64,000 nt of DNA, from the NCBI GenBank assembly GCA_964058805.1, contig CAXKVV010000244.1, positions 1-64,000 of the forward strand. The letters are read 5' to 3'. Position 1 is the first letter of the stretch. The number at the start of each line of letters is the position of its first letter. Position numbers and translations under genes: made by a program. Shown piece after piece: positions 10,797 through 27,239 of this stretch. The stretch comes from Schoenoplectus triqueter (lineage: Eukaryota; Streptophyta; Magnoliopsida; Poales; Cyperaceae). Below the pieces are notes generated by a model. It was not told where the DNA came from and did no database searches. It saw only the letters and a program-made list of their open reading frames with translations.

Positions 10797-13700
10797 CGAG
10801 ATGCGTTAAAAACTGTTGTCCAAATAAGTTGTTCGGCTTTATGAATTTTTTTTGGCCGTGCAACTACACAAAATTGGTGCAAATTAAAATAATTACTCCT
10901 TGTTACGCCTATTATAAGATTGTACCATTAATACTTCGATACGAATATTCCATGACGCTAATTTTGGGCAAAACATAAGTAAGATGCATTCAAACTGCTG
11001 TTTAAACAAGTTGTTTGAGGCTTTCAAAATTTTCGGCCCCATAACTACGTATAATTTCGTGAAAATTAATACAATTACTCCTAATTACGCCAATTATAAA
11101 ATTATCCAACTAAAACTTCGATATGAATATTCTATAACTCTAATATTGCACAAAACATAAGTGAGATGCGTTAAAAGCTGCTGTTTAAACAAGTTGTTTG
11201 CCTTTTTTGGCCGCATAACTACACATAATTTGGTGTAAATTAATATAATCTACTCATAATTGTGCCTATTATAAGATTGTTCAACTAACACTTCAAAACG
11301 AATATTTTAGGGCTTTATTTTCCCCCAAAACATAAGTAAGATGTATTAGAAACACTGCTATTTAAAAAAGTTAAGTTTTTCAACATTTCTGGCCTCATTA
11401 CTACATATAATTTCATGAAAAAAAAATATAAATACTCCTAATTATGTCCATTAAAATATTAGCCAATTAACACTTCGATGTGAACATTCTACGACACAAA
11501 TTTTGCATGAGACATAAGTAGGATGCATTAAAAACAGCTGTTTAAACAAGTTATTTGTGTTTTTCAAAATTTTTGGCCGCATAAGTAAACATAATTTCAT
11601 GCAAATTGATATAATTACTCCTAATTATGCCTATTATAAGATTGTTCAGTTAGCACTGCGATATGAATATCCCACGACACTGTTTTTTCATAAAACATAA
11701 GTAAGATATATTAGAAACTGCTGTTCAAACAAGTTGTTTAAGATTTTTAACATTTTTTTGACTCATAACTATACATAATTTCGTGAAAATTAATATAATT
11801 ACTCCTAATTATACCTATTAGTTGATTATCCAATCAACACTTCGATATGAACATTGTCCGACATAGATTTTGCACAAAACATAAATAAAATGCATTAAAA
11901 ACGGTTGTTCAGACAAGTTGTTTGAGTTTTTAAAATTGGTTGGCTGCATAACCACATATAATTTCATGAAAAATATTATAATTACTCCTAATTATGCCTA
12001 TTATATGATTATCCAGTTAAAACTTAGATATGAATATTCTATAACGCTAATTTCGCACAAATATAAGTAAGATGCATTCAAATCTTTTTTTAAACGAGTA
12101 GTTTTAGATTTTCAACATTTTTTGAATCAAAACTGCACATAATTTCGAGCGAATCAATATAATTGCGCCTAACTAAGTCCATTATAAGATTGTCAAAATT
12201 AACACTTCGATATGAATATCAGAGGACACTAATTTTTCATAAGACATAAGTAAGATACATTAGAAATTGCTGTTTAAACAACTTGTTTAAGATTTTTAAC
12301 ATTTATTGCCTCATAACGACACAAAATTTCGTGAAAAATTAATATAATTACACCTAATTATTCCTATTAGAACATTATCCAATTAACACTTCGATATGAA
12401 CATTCTACAACACAAATTTCGCATAAAAAATAAGTAAGATGCATTAAAAATAGCTGCTTAAACAAGTTGCTTGAGTTTTTTAAAAAAATTTACTGCATAA
12501 CTACACATAACATCGCGCAAATTAATATAATTACTCCCCATTATGCCTATTATATATAATTATTCAATTGACACTCCAATATGAATATCCTGTAACAGTA
12601 CTTTTTTTTCATAAAACATAAATAAGATACATATGAAACTGCTGTTTAAACAAGTTGTTTAAGATTTTAAAAATTTATTGTCTCATAACTACTTATAATT
12701 TCGTAAAAATTAATATAATTACTCTTAATTGTTCCTATTTGAAGATTATCCAATTAATACTTCGATATGAATATTCTACGACACTAAGTTTGCACAAAAC
12801 ATAAGTAAGATGCATTAAAAAACAGCAGTTTAAACTAGTTGATTGAGTTTTTCAAACTTTTTGCCGCATAACTGCATATAATTTCATGCAAATTAATATA
12901 ATTACTCCTGATTATGCCTATTATAAGATTATCTAATTAAAAATTCGATATGAATATTCTATGACGCTAATTTGGCACAAAACAAAAGTAAGATGCATTT
13001 AAAACTGCTGTTTAAACGAATTGTTTGACTTTTTAAAAAAAATGGCCCCATAAATACACATAGTTTCGTGAAAATTAATATAATTACTCCTAGTTATGCC
13101 CGTTATGAGATAGTTCAATTAACACCTCGATATGATTATTCTACGACATTATTTTCTCCCAAAACATAAGTAAGATGCATTAGAAACGGCTATTTGAAAA
13201 AGTTATTTGAGTGTTTCAAATTTTTTGGCCCCATAACTACACATAATTTAGTGAAAGTTAAAATAATCACTCCTAATTATGCCTATTAAAAAATTATCTA
13301 ATTAACACTTCAATATGAACATTCTACAACACTAATTTTGCAAAAAACATAAGTAAGAGGCTTTAAAAACAGCTTTTTAAACAAGTTGTTTGAGCTTTTC
13401 AAAATTTTTGGGCCGCATAATTACACATGATTTCTTATAAATTAATATTTTTACTCCTAATCATGCCTATTATATGATCTTCTAATTAAAATTTTAATAT
13501 GAATATTCTACGACACTAATTTTGCACAAAACATAAGTAAGATGCATTAAAAACAGCTGTTTAAACAAGTTATTTGAGTTTTTCAAAAACTTTGGCTGCA
13601 TAGCTACACATAATTTCTTATAAATTAATATAATTGCTCCTAAATATGCCTATTATAAGATTCTTTCAATAAAACTTCGATATGAATATCCTATAATACT

Positions 13701-14084
13701 AAATTTTCACAAACATAAGCAAGACGCATTAAAAACAGTTGTTTAAACAAGTTGTTTGATGTTTCCAAATTTTTTGGCCGCATAACTGCACATAATTTCG
13801 TATAAATTAATATAATTACTCTGAATTACGTCTGTTATAAGATTTTTCACTTAACACTTTGATATGAATATTCTACGTTACAAAATTTTCACAAAACGTA
13901 AGTAATATGCATTAGAAACTGCTATTTAAAAAACGTATTTGAATTTTCAATATTTTCAGCCTCATAACTACACATAATTTCATGAAAATTAATGTAACTA
14001 CTCCTAACTACTCCTATTATAATGTTGTCCAATTAAAACTTTGAGATGAATATTCTATAACGCTAATTTTGCACAAAACATAAG
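10797..14084 (+). repeat. HOR unit 2
   Basis: 3,288 bp; the poly-A tract of monomer 13 (near 13036) has eight A rather than nine. Shares G at 11682 in monomer 6 only with unit 3. Confidence 0.95.
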
Positions 14085-17000
14085 CGAGATGCGTTAAAAA
14101 CTGTTGTCCAAATAAGTTGTTCGGCTTTATGAATTTTTTTTGGCCGTGCAACTACACAAAATTGGTGCAAATTAAAATAATTACTCCTTGTTACGCCTAT
14201 TATAAGATTGTACCATTAATACTTCGATACGAATATTCCATGACGCTAATTTTGGGCAAAACATAAGTAAGATGCATTCAAACTGCTGTTTAAACAAGTT
14301 GTTTGAGGCTTTCAAAATTTTCGGCCCCATAACTACGTATAATTTCGTGAAAATTAATACAATTACTCCTAATTACGCCAATTATAAAATTATCCAACTA
14401 AAACTTCGATATGAATATTCTATAACTCTAATATTGCACAAAACATAAGTGAGATGCGTTAAAAGCTGCTGTTTAAACAAGTTGTTTGCCTTTTTTGGCC
14501 GCATAACTACACATAATTTGGTGTAAATTAATATAATCTACTCATAATTGTGCCTATTATAAGATTGTTCAACTAACACTTCAAAACGAATATTTTAGGG
14601 CTTTATTTTCCCCCAAAACATAAGTAAGATGTATTAGAAACACTGCTATTTAAAAAAGTTAAGTTTTTCAACATTTCTGGCCTCATTACTACATATAATT
14701 TCATGAAAAAAAAATATAAATACTCCTAATTATGTCCATTAAAATATTAGCCAATTAACACTTCGATGTGAACATTCTACGACACAAATTTTGCATGAGA
14801 CATAAGTAGGATGCATTAAAAACAGCTGTTTAAACAAGTTATTTGTGTTTTTCAAAATTTTTGGCCGCATAAGTAAACATAATTTCATGCAAATTGATAT
14901 AATTACTCCTAATTATGCCTATTATAAGATTGTTCAGTTAGCACTGCGATATGAATATCCCACGACACTGTTTTTTCATAAAACATAAGTAAGATATATT
15001 AGAAACTGCTGTTCAAACAAGTTGTTTAAGATTTTTAACATTTTTTTGACTCATAACTATACATAATTTCGTGAAAATTAATATAATTACTCCTAATTAT
15101 ACCTATTAGTTGATTATCCAATCAACACTTCGATATGAACATTGTCCGACATAGATTTTGCACAAAACATAAATAAAATGCATTAAAAACGGTTGTTCAG
15201 ACAAGTTGTTTGAGTTTTTAAAATTGGTTGGCTGCATAACCACATATAATTTCATGAAAAATATTATAATTACTCCTAATTATGCCTATTATATGATTAT
15301 CCAGTTAAAACTTAGATATGAATATTCTATAACGCTAATTTCGCACAAATATAAGTAAGATGCATTCAAATCTTTTTTTAAACGAGTAGTTTTAGATTTT
15401 CAACATTTTTTGAATCAAAACTGCACATAATTTCGAGCGAATCAATATAATTGCGCCTAACTAAGTCCATTATAAGATTGTCAAAATTAACACTTCGATA
15501 TGAATATCAGAGGACACTAATTTTTCATAAGACATAAGTAAGATACATTAGAAATTGCTGTTTAAACAACTTGTTTAAGATTTTTAACATTTATTGCCTC
15601 ATAACGACACAAAATTTCGTGAAAAATTAATATAATTACACCTAATTATTCCTATTAGAACATTATCCAATTAACACTTCGATATGAACATTCTACAACA
15701 CAAATTTCGCATAAAAAATAAGTAAGATGCATTAAAAATAGCTGCTTAAACAAGTTGCTTGAGTTTTTTAAAAAAATTTACTGCATAACTACACATAACA
15801 TCGCGCAAATTAATATAATTACTCCCCATTATGCCTATTATATATAATTATTCAATTGACACTCCAATATGAATATCCTGTAACAGTACTTTTTTTTCAT
15901 AAAACATAAATAAGATACATATGAAACTGCTGTTTAAACAAGTTGTTTAAGATTTTAAAAATTTATTGTCTCATAACTACTTATAATTTCGTAAAAATTA
16001 ATATAATTACTCTTAATTGTTCCTATTTGAAGATTATCCAATTAATACTTCGATATGAATATTCTACGACACTAAGTTTGCACAAAACATAAGTAAGATG
16101 CATTAAAAAACAGCAGTTTAAACTAGTTGATTGAGTTTTTCAAACTTTTTGCCGCATAACTGCATATAATTTCATGCAAATTAATATAATTACTCCTGAT
16201 TATGCCTATTATAAGATTATCTAATTAAAAATTCGATATGAATATTCTATGACGCTAATTTGGCACAAAACAAAAGTAAGATGCATTTAAAACTGCTGTT
16301 TAAACGAATTGTTTGACTTTTTAAAAAAAAATGGCCCCATAAATACACATAGTTTCGTGAAAATTAATATAATTACTCCTAGTTATGCCCGTTATGAGAT
16401 AGTTCAATTAACACCTCGATATGATTATTCTACGACATTATTTTCTCCCAAAACATAAGTAAGATGCATTAGAAACGGCTATTTGAAAAAGTTATTTGAG
16501 TGTTTCAAATTTTTTGGCCCCATAACTACACATAATTTAGTGAAAGTTAAAATAATCACTCCTAATTATGCCTATTAAAAAATTATCTAATTAACACTTC
16601 AATATGAACATTCTACAACACTAATTTTGCAAAAAACATAAGTAAGAGGCTTTAAAAACAGCTTTTTAAACAAGTTGTTTGAGCTTTTCAAAATTTTTGG
16701 GCCGCATAATTACACATGATTTCTTATAAATTAATATTTTTACTCCTAATCATGCCTATTATATGATCTTCTAATTAAAATTTTAATATGAATATTCTAC
16801 GACACTAATTTTGCACAAAACATAAGTAAGATGCATTAAAAACAGCTGTTTAAACAAGTTATTTGAGTTTTTCAAAAACTTTGGCTGCATAGCTACACAT
16901 AATTTCTTATAAATTAATATAATTGCTCCTAAATATGCCTATTATAAGATTCTTTCAATAAAACTTCGATATGAATATCCTATAATACTAAATTTTCACA

Positions 17001-17373
17001 AACATAAGCAAGACGCATTAAAAACAGTTGTTTAAACAAGTTGTTTGATGTTTCCAAATTTTTTGGCCGCATAACTGCACATAATTTCGTATAAATTAAT
17101 ATAATTACTCTGAATTACGTCTGTTATAAGATTTTTCACTTAACACTTTGATATGAATATTCTACGTTACAAAATTTTCACAAAACGTAAGTAATATGCA
17201 TTAGAAACTGCTATTTAAAAAACGTATTTGAATTTTCAATATTTTCAGCCTCATAACTACACATAATTTCATGAAAATTAATGTAACTACTCCTAACTAC
17301 TCCTATTATAATGTTGTCCAATTAAAACTTTGAGATGAATATTCTATAACGCTAATTTTGCACAAAACATAAG
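14085..17373 (+). repeat. HOR unit 3
   Basis: 3,289 bp. Shares the monomer-6 variant (G at 14970) only with unit 2. Confidence 0.95.
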
Positions 17374-20300
17374 CGAGATGCGTTAAAAACTGTTGTCCAA
17401 ATAAGTTGTTCGGCTTTATGAATTTTTTTTGGCCGTGCAACTACACAAAATTGGTGCAAATTAAAATAATTACTCCTTGTTACGCCTATTATAAGATTGT
17501 ACCATTAATACTTCGATACGAATATTCCATGACGCTAATTTTGGGCAAAACATAAGTAAGATGCATTCAAACTGCTGTTTAAACAAGTTGTTTGAGGCTT
17601 TCAAAATTTTCGGCCCCATAACTACGTATAATTTCGTGAAAATTAATACAATTACTCCTAATTACGCCAATTATAAAATTATCCAACTAAAACTTCGATA
17701 TGAATATTCTATAACTCTAATATTGCACAAAACATAAGTGAGATGCGTTAAAAGCTGCTGTTTAAACAAGTTGTTTGCCTTTTTTGGCCGCATAACTACA
17801 CATAATTTGGTGTAAATTAATATAATCTACTCATAATTGTGCCTATTATAAGATTGTTCAACTAACACTTCAAAACGAATATTTTAGGGCTTTATTTTCC
17901 CCCAAAACATAAGTAAGATGTATTAGAAACACTGCTATTTAAAAAAGTTAAGTTTTTCAACATTTCTGGCCTCATTACTACATATAATTTCATGAAAAAA
18001 AAATATAAATACTCCTAATTATGTCCATTAAAATATTAGCCAATTAACACTTCGATGTGAACATTCTACGACACAAATTTTGCATGAGACATAAGTAGGA
18101 TGCATTAAAAACAGCTGTTTAAACAAGTTATTTGTGTTTTTCAAAATTTTTGGCCGCATAAGTAAACATAATTTCATGCAAATTGATATAATTACTCCTA
18201 ATTATGCCTATTATAAGATTGTTCAGTTAGCACTGCGATATGAATATCCCACGACACTATTTTTTCATAAAACATAAGTAAGATATATTAGAAACTGCTG
18301 TTCAAACAAGTTGTTTAAGATTTTTAACATTTTTTTGACTCATAACTATACATAATTTCGTGAAAATTAATATAATTACTCCTAATTATACCTATTAGTT
18401 GATTATCCAATCAACACTTCGATATGAACATTGTCCGACATAGATTTTGCACAAAACATAAATAAAATGCATTAAAAACGGTTGTTCAGACAAGTTGTTT
18501 GAGTTTTTAAAATTGGTTGGCTGCATAACCACATATAATTTCACGAAAAATATTATAATTACTCCTAATTATGCCTATTATATGATTATCCAGTTAAAAC
18601 TTAGATATGAATATTCTATAACGCTAATTTCGCACAAATATAAGTAAGATGCATTCAAATCTTTTTTTAAACGAGTAGTTTTAGATTTTCAACATTTTTT
18701 GAATCAAAACTGCACATAATTTCGAGCGAATCAATATAATTGCGCCTAACTAAGTCCATTATAAGATTGTCAAAATTAACACTTCGATATGAATATCAGA
18801 GGACACTAATTTTTCATAAGACATAAGTAAGATACATTAGAAATTGCTGTTTAAACAACTTGTTTAAGATTTTTAACATTTATTGCCTCATAACGACACA
18901 AAATTTCGTGAAAAATTAATATAATTACACCTAATTATTCCTATTAGAACATTATCCAATTAACACTTCGATATGAACATTCTACAACACAAATTTCGCA
19001 TAAAAAATAAGTAAGATGCATTAAAAATAGCTGCTTAAACAAGTTGCTTGAGTTTTTTAAAAAAATTTACTGCATAACTACACATAACATCGCGCAAATT
19101 AATATAATTACTCCCCATTATGCCTATTATATATAATTATTCAATTGACACTCCAATATGAATATCCTGTAACAGTACTTTTTTTTCATAAAACATAAAT
19201 AAGATACATATGAAACTGCTGTTTAAACAAGTTGTTTAAGATTTTAAAAATTTATTGTCTCATAACTACTTATAATTTCGTAAAAATTAATATAATTACT
19301 CTTAATTGTTCCTATTTGAAGATTATCCAATTAATACTTCGATATGAATATTCTACGACACTAAGTTTGCACAAAACATAAGTAAGATGCATTAAAAAAC
19401 AGCAGTTTAAACTAGTTGATTGAGTTTTTCAAACTTTTTGCCGCATAACTGCATATAATTTCATGCAAATTAATATAATTACTCCTGATTATGCCTATTA
19501 TAAGATTATCTAATTAAAAATTCGATATGAATATTCTATGACGCTAATTTGGCACAAAACAAAAGTAAGATGCATTTAAAACTGCTGTTTAAACGAATTG
19601 TTTGACTTTTTAAAAAAAATGGCCCCATAAATACACATAGTTTCGTGAAAATTAATATAATTACTCCTAGTTATGCCCGTTATGAGATAGTTCAATTAAC
19701 ACCTCGATATGATTATTCTACGACATTATTTTCTCCCAAAACATAAGTAAGATGCATTAGAAACGGCTATTTGAAAAAGTTATTTGAGTGTTTCAAATTT
19801 TTTGGCCCCATAACTACACATAATTTAGTGAAAGTTAAAATAATCACTCCTAATTATGCCTATTAAAAAATTATCTAATTAACACTTCAATATGAACATT
19901 CTACAACACTAATTTTGCAAAAAACATAAGTAAGAGGCTTTAAAAACAGCTTTTTAAACAAGTTGTTTGAGCTTTTCAAAATTTTTGGGCCGCATAATTA
20001 CACATGATTTCTTATAAATTAATATTTTTACTCCTAATCATGCCTATTATATGATCTTCTAATTAAAATTTTAATATGAATATTCTACGACACTAATTTT
20101 GCACAAAACATAAGTAAGATGCATTAAAAACAGCTGTTTAAACAAGTTATTTGAGTTTTTCAAAAACTTTGGCTGCATAGCTACACATAATTTCTTATAA
20201 ATTAATATAATTGCTCCTAAATATGCCTATTATAAGATTCTTTCAATAAAACTTCGATATGAATATCCTATAATACTAAATTTTCACAAACATAAGCAAG

Positions 20301-20661
20301 ACGCATTAAAAACAGTTGTTTAAACAAGTTGTTTGATGTTTCCAAATTTTTTGGCCGCATAACTGCACATAATTTCGTATAAATTAATATAATTACTCTG
20401 AATTACGTCTGTTATAAGATTTTTCACTTAACACTTTGATATGAATATTCTACGTTACAAAATTTTCACAAAACGTAAGTAATATGCATTAGAAACTGCT
20501 ATTTAAAAAACGTATTTGAATTTTCAATATTTTCAGCCTCATAACTACACATAATTTCATGAAAATTAATGTAACTACTCCTAACTACTCCTATTATAAT
20601 GTTGTCCAATTAAAACTTTGAGATGAATATTCTATAACGCTAATTTTGCACAAAACATAAG
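17374..20661 (+). repeat. HOR unit 4
   Basis: 3,288 bp, with eight A in the monomer-13 tract (near 19612). Carries C at 18544 in monomer 7, shared only with units 5 and 6. Confidence 0.95.
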
Positions 20662-23600
20662 CGAGATGCGTTAAAAACTGTTGTCCAAATAAGTTGTTCG
20701 GCTTTATGAATTTTTTTTGGCCGTGCAACTACACAAAATTGGTGCAAATTAAAATAATTACTCCTTGTTACGCCTATTATAAGATTGTACCATTAATACT
20801 TCGATACGAATATTCCATGACGCTAATTTTGGGCAAAACATAAGTAAGATGCATTCAAACTGCTGTTTAAACAAGTTGTTTGAGGCTTTCAAAATTTTCG
20901 GCCCCATAACTACGTATAATTTCGTGAAAATTAATACAATTACTCCTAATTACGCCAATTATAAAATTATCCAACTAAAACTTCGATATGAATATTCTAT
21001 AACTCTAATATTGCACAAAACATAAGTGAGATGCGTTAAAAGCTGCTGTTTAAACAAGTTGTTTGCCTTTTTTGGCCGCATAACTACACATAATTTGGTG
21101 TAAATTAATATAATCTACTCATAATTGTGCCTATTATAAGATTGTTCAACTAACACTTCAAAACGAATATTTTAGGGCTTTATTTTCCCCCAAAACATAA
21201 GTAAGATGTATTAGAAACACTGCTATTTAAAAAAGTTAAGTTTTTCAACATTTCTGGCCTCATTACTACATATAATTTCATGAAAAAAAAATATAAATAC
21301 TCCTAATTATGTCCATTAAAATATTAGCCAATTAACACTTCGATGTGAACATTCTACGACACAAATTTTGCATGAGACATAAGTAGGATGCATTAAAAAC
21401 AGCTGTTTAAACAAGTTATTTGTGTTTTTCAAAATTTTTGGCCGCATAAGTAAACATAATTTCATGCAAATTGATATAATTACTCCTAATTATGCCTATT
21501 ATAAGATTGTTCAGTTAGCACTGCGATATGAATATCCCACGACACTATTTTTTCATAAAACATAAGTAAGATATATTAGAAACTGCTGTTCAAACAAGTT
21601 GTTTAAGATTTTTAACATTTTTTTGACTCATAACTATACATAATTTCGTGAAAATTAATATAATTACTCCTAATTATACCTATTAGTTGATTATCCAATC
21701 AACACTTCGATATGAACATTGTCCGACATAGATTTTGCACAAAACATAAATAAAATGCATTAAAAACGGTTGTTCAGACAAGTTGTTTGAGTTTTTAAAA
21801 TTGGTTGGCTGCATAACCACATATAATTTCACGAAAAATATTATAATTACTCCTAATTATGCCTATTATATGATTATCCAGTTAAAACTTAGATATGAAT
21901 ATTCTATAACGCTAATTTCGCACAAATATAAGTAAGATGCATTCAAATCTTTTTTTAAACGAGTAGTTTTAGATTTTCAACATTTTTTGAATCAAAACTG
22001 CACATAATTTCGAGCGAATCAATATAATTGCGCCTAACTAAGTCCATTATAAGATTGTCAAAATTAACACTTCGATATGAATATCAGAGGACACTAATTT
22101 TTCATAAGACATAAGTAAGATACATTAGAAATTGCTGTTTAAACAACTTGTTTAAGATTTTTAACATTTATTGCCTCATAACGACACAAAATTTCGTGAA
22201 AAATTAATATAATTACACCTAATTATTCCTATTAGAACATTATCCAATTAACACTTCGATATGAACATTCTACAACACAAATTTCGCATAAAAAATAAGT
22301 AAGATGCATTAAAAATAGCTGCTTAAACAAGTTGCTTGAGTTTTTTAAAAAAATTTACTGCATAACTACACATAACATCGCGCAAATTAATATAATTACT
22401 CCCCATTATGCCTATTATATATAATTATTCAATTGACACTCCAATATGAATATCCTGTAACAGTACTTTTTTTTCATAAAACATAAATAAGATACATATG
22501 AAACTGCTGTTTAAACAAGTTGTTTAAGATTTTAAAAATTTATTGTCTCATAACTACTTATAATTTCGTAAAAATTAATATAATTACTCTTAATTGTTCC
22601 TATTTGAAGATTATCCAATTAATACTTCGATATGAATATTCTACGACACTAAGTTTGCACAAAACATAAGTAAGATGCATTAAAAAACAGCAGTTTAAAC
22701 TAGTTGATTGAGTTTTTCAAACTTTTTGCCGCATAACTGCATATAATTTCATGCAAATTAATATAATTACTCCTGATTATGCCTATTATAAGATTATCTA
22801 ATTAAAAATTCGATATGAATATTCTATGACGCTAATTTGGCACAAAACAAAAGTAAGATGCATTTAAAACTGCTGTTTAAACGAATTGTTTGACTTTTTA
22901 AAAAAAAATGGCCCCATAAATACACATAGTTTCGTGAAAATTAATATAATTACTCCTAGTTATGCCCGTTATGAGATAGTTCAATTAACACCTCGATATG
23001 ATTATTCTACGACATTATTTTCTCCCAAAACATAAGTAAGATGCATTAGAAACGGCTATTTGAAAAAGTTATTTGAGTGTTTCAAATTTTTTGGCCCCAT
23101 AACTACACATAATTTAGTGAAAGTTAAAATAATCACTCCTAATTATGCCTATTAAAAAATTATCTAATTAACACTTCAATATGAACATTCTACAACACTA
23201 ATTTTGCAAAAAACATAAGTAAGAGGCTTTAAAAACAGCTTTTTAAACAAGTTGTTTGAGCTTTTCAAAATTTTTGGGCCGCATAATTACACATGATTTC
23301 TTATAAATTAATATTTTTACTCCTAATCATGCCTATTATATGATCTTCTAATTAAAATTTTAATATGAATATTCTACGACACTAATTTTGCACAAAACAT
23401 AAGTAAGATGCATTAAAAACAGCTGTTTAAACAAGTTATTTGAGTTTTTCAAAAACTTTGGCTGCATAGCTACACATAATTTCTTATAAATTAATATAAT
23501 TGCTCCTAAATATGCCTATTATAAGATTCTTTCAATAAAACTTCGATATGAATATCCTATAATACTAAATTTTCACAAACATAAGCAAGACGCATTAAAA

Positions 23601-23950
23601 ACAGTTGTTTAAACAAGTTGTTTGATGTTTCCAAATTTTTTGGCCGCATAACTGCACATAATTTCGTATAAATTAATATAATTACTCTGAATTACGTCTG
23701 TTATAAGATTTTTCACTTAACACTTTGATATGAATATTCTACGTTACAAAATTTTCACAAAACGTAAGTAATATGCATTAGAAACTGCTATTTAAAAAAC
23801 GTATTTGAATTTTCAATATTTTCAGCCTCATAACTACACATAATTTCATGAAAATTAATGTAACTACTCCTAACTACTCCTATTATAATGTTGTCCAATT
23901 AAAACTTTGAGATGAATATTCTATAACGCTAATTTTGCACAAAACATAAG
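20662..23950 (+). repeat. HOR unit 5
   Basis: 3,289 bp. Carries the monomer-7 C variant at 21832, shared with units 4 and 6. Confidence 0.95.
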
Positions 23951-26900
23951 CGAGATGCGTTAAAAACTGTTGTCCAAATAAGTTGTTCGGCTTTATGAAT
24001 TTTTTTTGGCCGTGCAACTACACAAAATTGGTGCAAATTAAAATAATTACTCCTTGTTACGCCTATTATAAGATTGTACCATTAATACTTCGATACGAAT
24101 ATTCCATGACGCTAATTTTGGGCAAAACATAAGTAAGATGCATTCAAACTGCTGTTTAAACAAGTTGTTTGAGGCTTTCAAAATTTTCGGCCCCATAACT
24201 ACGTATAATTTCGTGAAAATTAATACAATTACTCCTAATTACGCCAATTATAAAATTATCCAACTAAAACTTCGATATGAATATTCTATAACTCTAATAT
24301 TGCACAAAACATAAGTGAGATGCGTTAAAAGCTGCTGTTTAAACAAGTTGTTTGCCTTTTTTGGCCGCATAACTACACATAATTTGGTGTAAATTAATAT
24401 AATCTACTCATAATTGTGCCTATTATAAGATTGTTCAACTAACACTTCAAAACGAATATTTTAGGGCTTTATTTTCCCCCAAAACATAAGTAAGATGTAT
24501 TAGAAACACTGCTATTTAAAAAAGTTAAGTTTTTCAACATTTCTGGCCTCATTACTACATATAATTTCATGAAAAAAAAATATAAATACTCCTAATTATG
24601 TCCATTAAAATATTAGCCAATTAACACTTCGATGTGAACATTCTACGACACAAATTTTGCATGAGACATAAGTAGGATGCATTAAAAACAGCTGTTTAAA
24701 CAAGTTATTTGTGTTTTTCAAAATTTTTGGCCGCATAAGTAAACATAATTTCATGCAAATTGATATAATTACTCCTAATTATGCCTATTATAAGATTGTT
24801 CAGTTAGCACTGCGATATGAATATCCCACGACACTATTTTTTCATAAAACATAAGTAAGATATATTAGAAACTGCTGTTCAAACAAGTTGTTTAAGATTT
24901 TTAACATTTTTTTGACTCATAACTATACATAATTTCGTGAAAATTAATATAATTACTCCTAATTATACCTATTAGTTGATTATCCAATCAACACTTCGAT
25001 ATGAACATTGTCCGACATAGATTTTGCACAAAACATAAATAAAATGCATTAAAAACGGTTGTTCAGACAAGTTGTTTGAGTTTTTAAAATTGGTTGGCTG
25101 CATAACCACATATAATTTCACGAAAAATATTATAATTACTCCTAATTATGCCTATTATATGATTATCCAGTTAAAACTTAGATATGAATATTCTATAACG
25201 CTAATTTCGCACAAATATAAGTAAGATGCATTCAAATCTTTTTTTAAACGAGTAGTTTTAGATTTTCAACATTTTTTGAATCAAAACTGCACATAATTTC
25301 GAGCGAATCAATATAATTGCGCCTAACTAAGTCCATTATAAGATTGTCAAAATTAACACTTCGATATGAATATCAGAGGACACTAATTTTTCATAAGACA
25401 TAAGTAAGATACATTAGAAATTGCTGTTTAAACAACTTGTTTAAGATTTTTAACATTTATTGCCTCATAACGACACAAAATTTCGTGAAAAATTAATATA
25501 ATTACACCTAATTATTCCTATTAGAACATTATCCAATTAACACTTCGATATGAACATTCTACAACACAAATTTCGCATAAAAAATAAGTAAGATGCATTA
25601 AAAATAGCTGCTTAAACAAGTTGCTTGAGTTTTTTAAAAAAATTTACTGCATAACTACACATAACATCGCGCAAATTAATATAATTACTCCCCATTATGC
25701 CTATTATATATAATTATTCAATTGACACTCCAATATGAATATCCTGTAACAGTACTTTTTTTTCATAAAACATAAATAAGATACATATGAAACTGCTGTT
25801 TAAACAAGTTGTTTAAGATTTTAAAAATTTATTGTCTCATAACTACTTATAATTTCGTAAAAATTAATATAATTACTCTTAATTGTTCCTATTTGAAGAT
25901 TATCCAATTAATACTTCGATATGAATATTCTACGACACTAAGTTTGCACAAAACATAAGTAAGATGCATTAAAAAACAGCAGTTTAAACTAGTTGATTGA
26001 GTTTTTCAAACTTTTTGCCGCATAACTGCATATAATTTCATGCAAATTAATATAATTACTCCTGATTATGCCTATTATAAGATTATCTAATTAAAAATTC
26101 GATATGAATATTCTATGACGCTAATTTGGCACAAAACAAAAGTAAGATGCATTTAAAACTGCTGTTTAAACGAATTGTTTGACTTTTTAAAAAAAAATGG
26201 CCCCATAAATACACATAGTTTCGTGAAAATTAATATAATTACTCCTAGTTATGCCCGTTATGAGATAGTTCAATTAACACCTCGATATGATTATTCTACG
26301 ACATTATTTTCTCCCAAAACATAAGTAAGATGCATTAGAAACGGCTATTTGAAAAAGTTATTTGAGTGTTTCAAATTTTTTGGCCCCATAACTACACATA
26401 ATTTAGTGAAAGTTAAAATAATCACTCCTAATTATGCCTATTAAAAAATTATCTAATTAACACTTCAATATGAACATTCTACAACACTAATTTTGCAAAA
26501 AACATAAGTAAGAGGCTTTAAAAACAGCTTTTTAAACAAGTTGTTTGAGCTTTTCAAAATTTTTGGGCCGCATAATTACACATGATTTCTTATAAATTAA
26601 TATTTTTACTCCTAATCATGCCTATTATATGATCTTCTAATTAAAATTTTAATATGAATATTCTACGACACTAATTTTGCACAAAACATAAGTAAGATGC
26701 ATTAAAAACAGCTGTTTAAACAAGTTATTTGAGTTTTTCAAAAACTTTGGCTGCATAGCTACACATAATTTCTTATAAATTAATATAATTGCTCCTAAAT
26801 ATGCCTATTATAAGATTCTTTCAATAAAACTTCGATATGAATATCCTATAATACTAAATTTTCACAAACATAAGCAAGACGCATTAAAAACAGTTGTTTA

Positions 26901-27239
26901 AACAAGTTGTTTGATGTTTCCAAATTTTTTGGCCGCATAACTGCACATAATTTCGTATAAATTAATATAATTACTCTGAATTACGTCTGTTATAAGATTT
27001 TTCACTTAACACTTTGATATGAATATTCTACGTTACAAAATTTTCACAAAACGTAAGTAATATGCATTAGAAACTGCTATTTAAAAAACGTATTTGAATT
27101 TTCAATATTTTCAGCCTCATAACTACACATAATTTCATGAAAATTAATGTAACTACTCCTAACTACTCCTATTATAATGTTGTCCAATTAAAACTTTGAG
27201 ATGAATATTCTATAACGCTAATTTTGCACAAAACATAAG
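23951..27239 (+). repeat. HOR unit 6
   Basis: 3,289 bp. Carries the monomer-7 C variant at 25121, the last of the three-unit run 4-6. Confidence 0.95.
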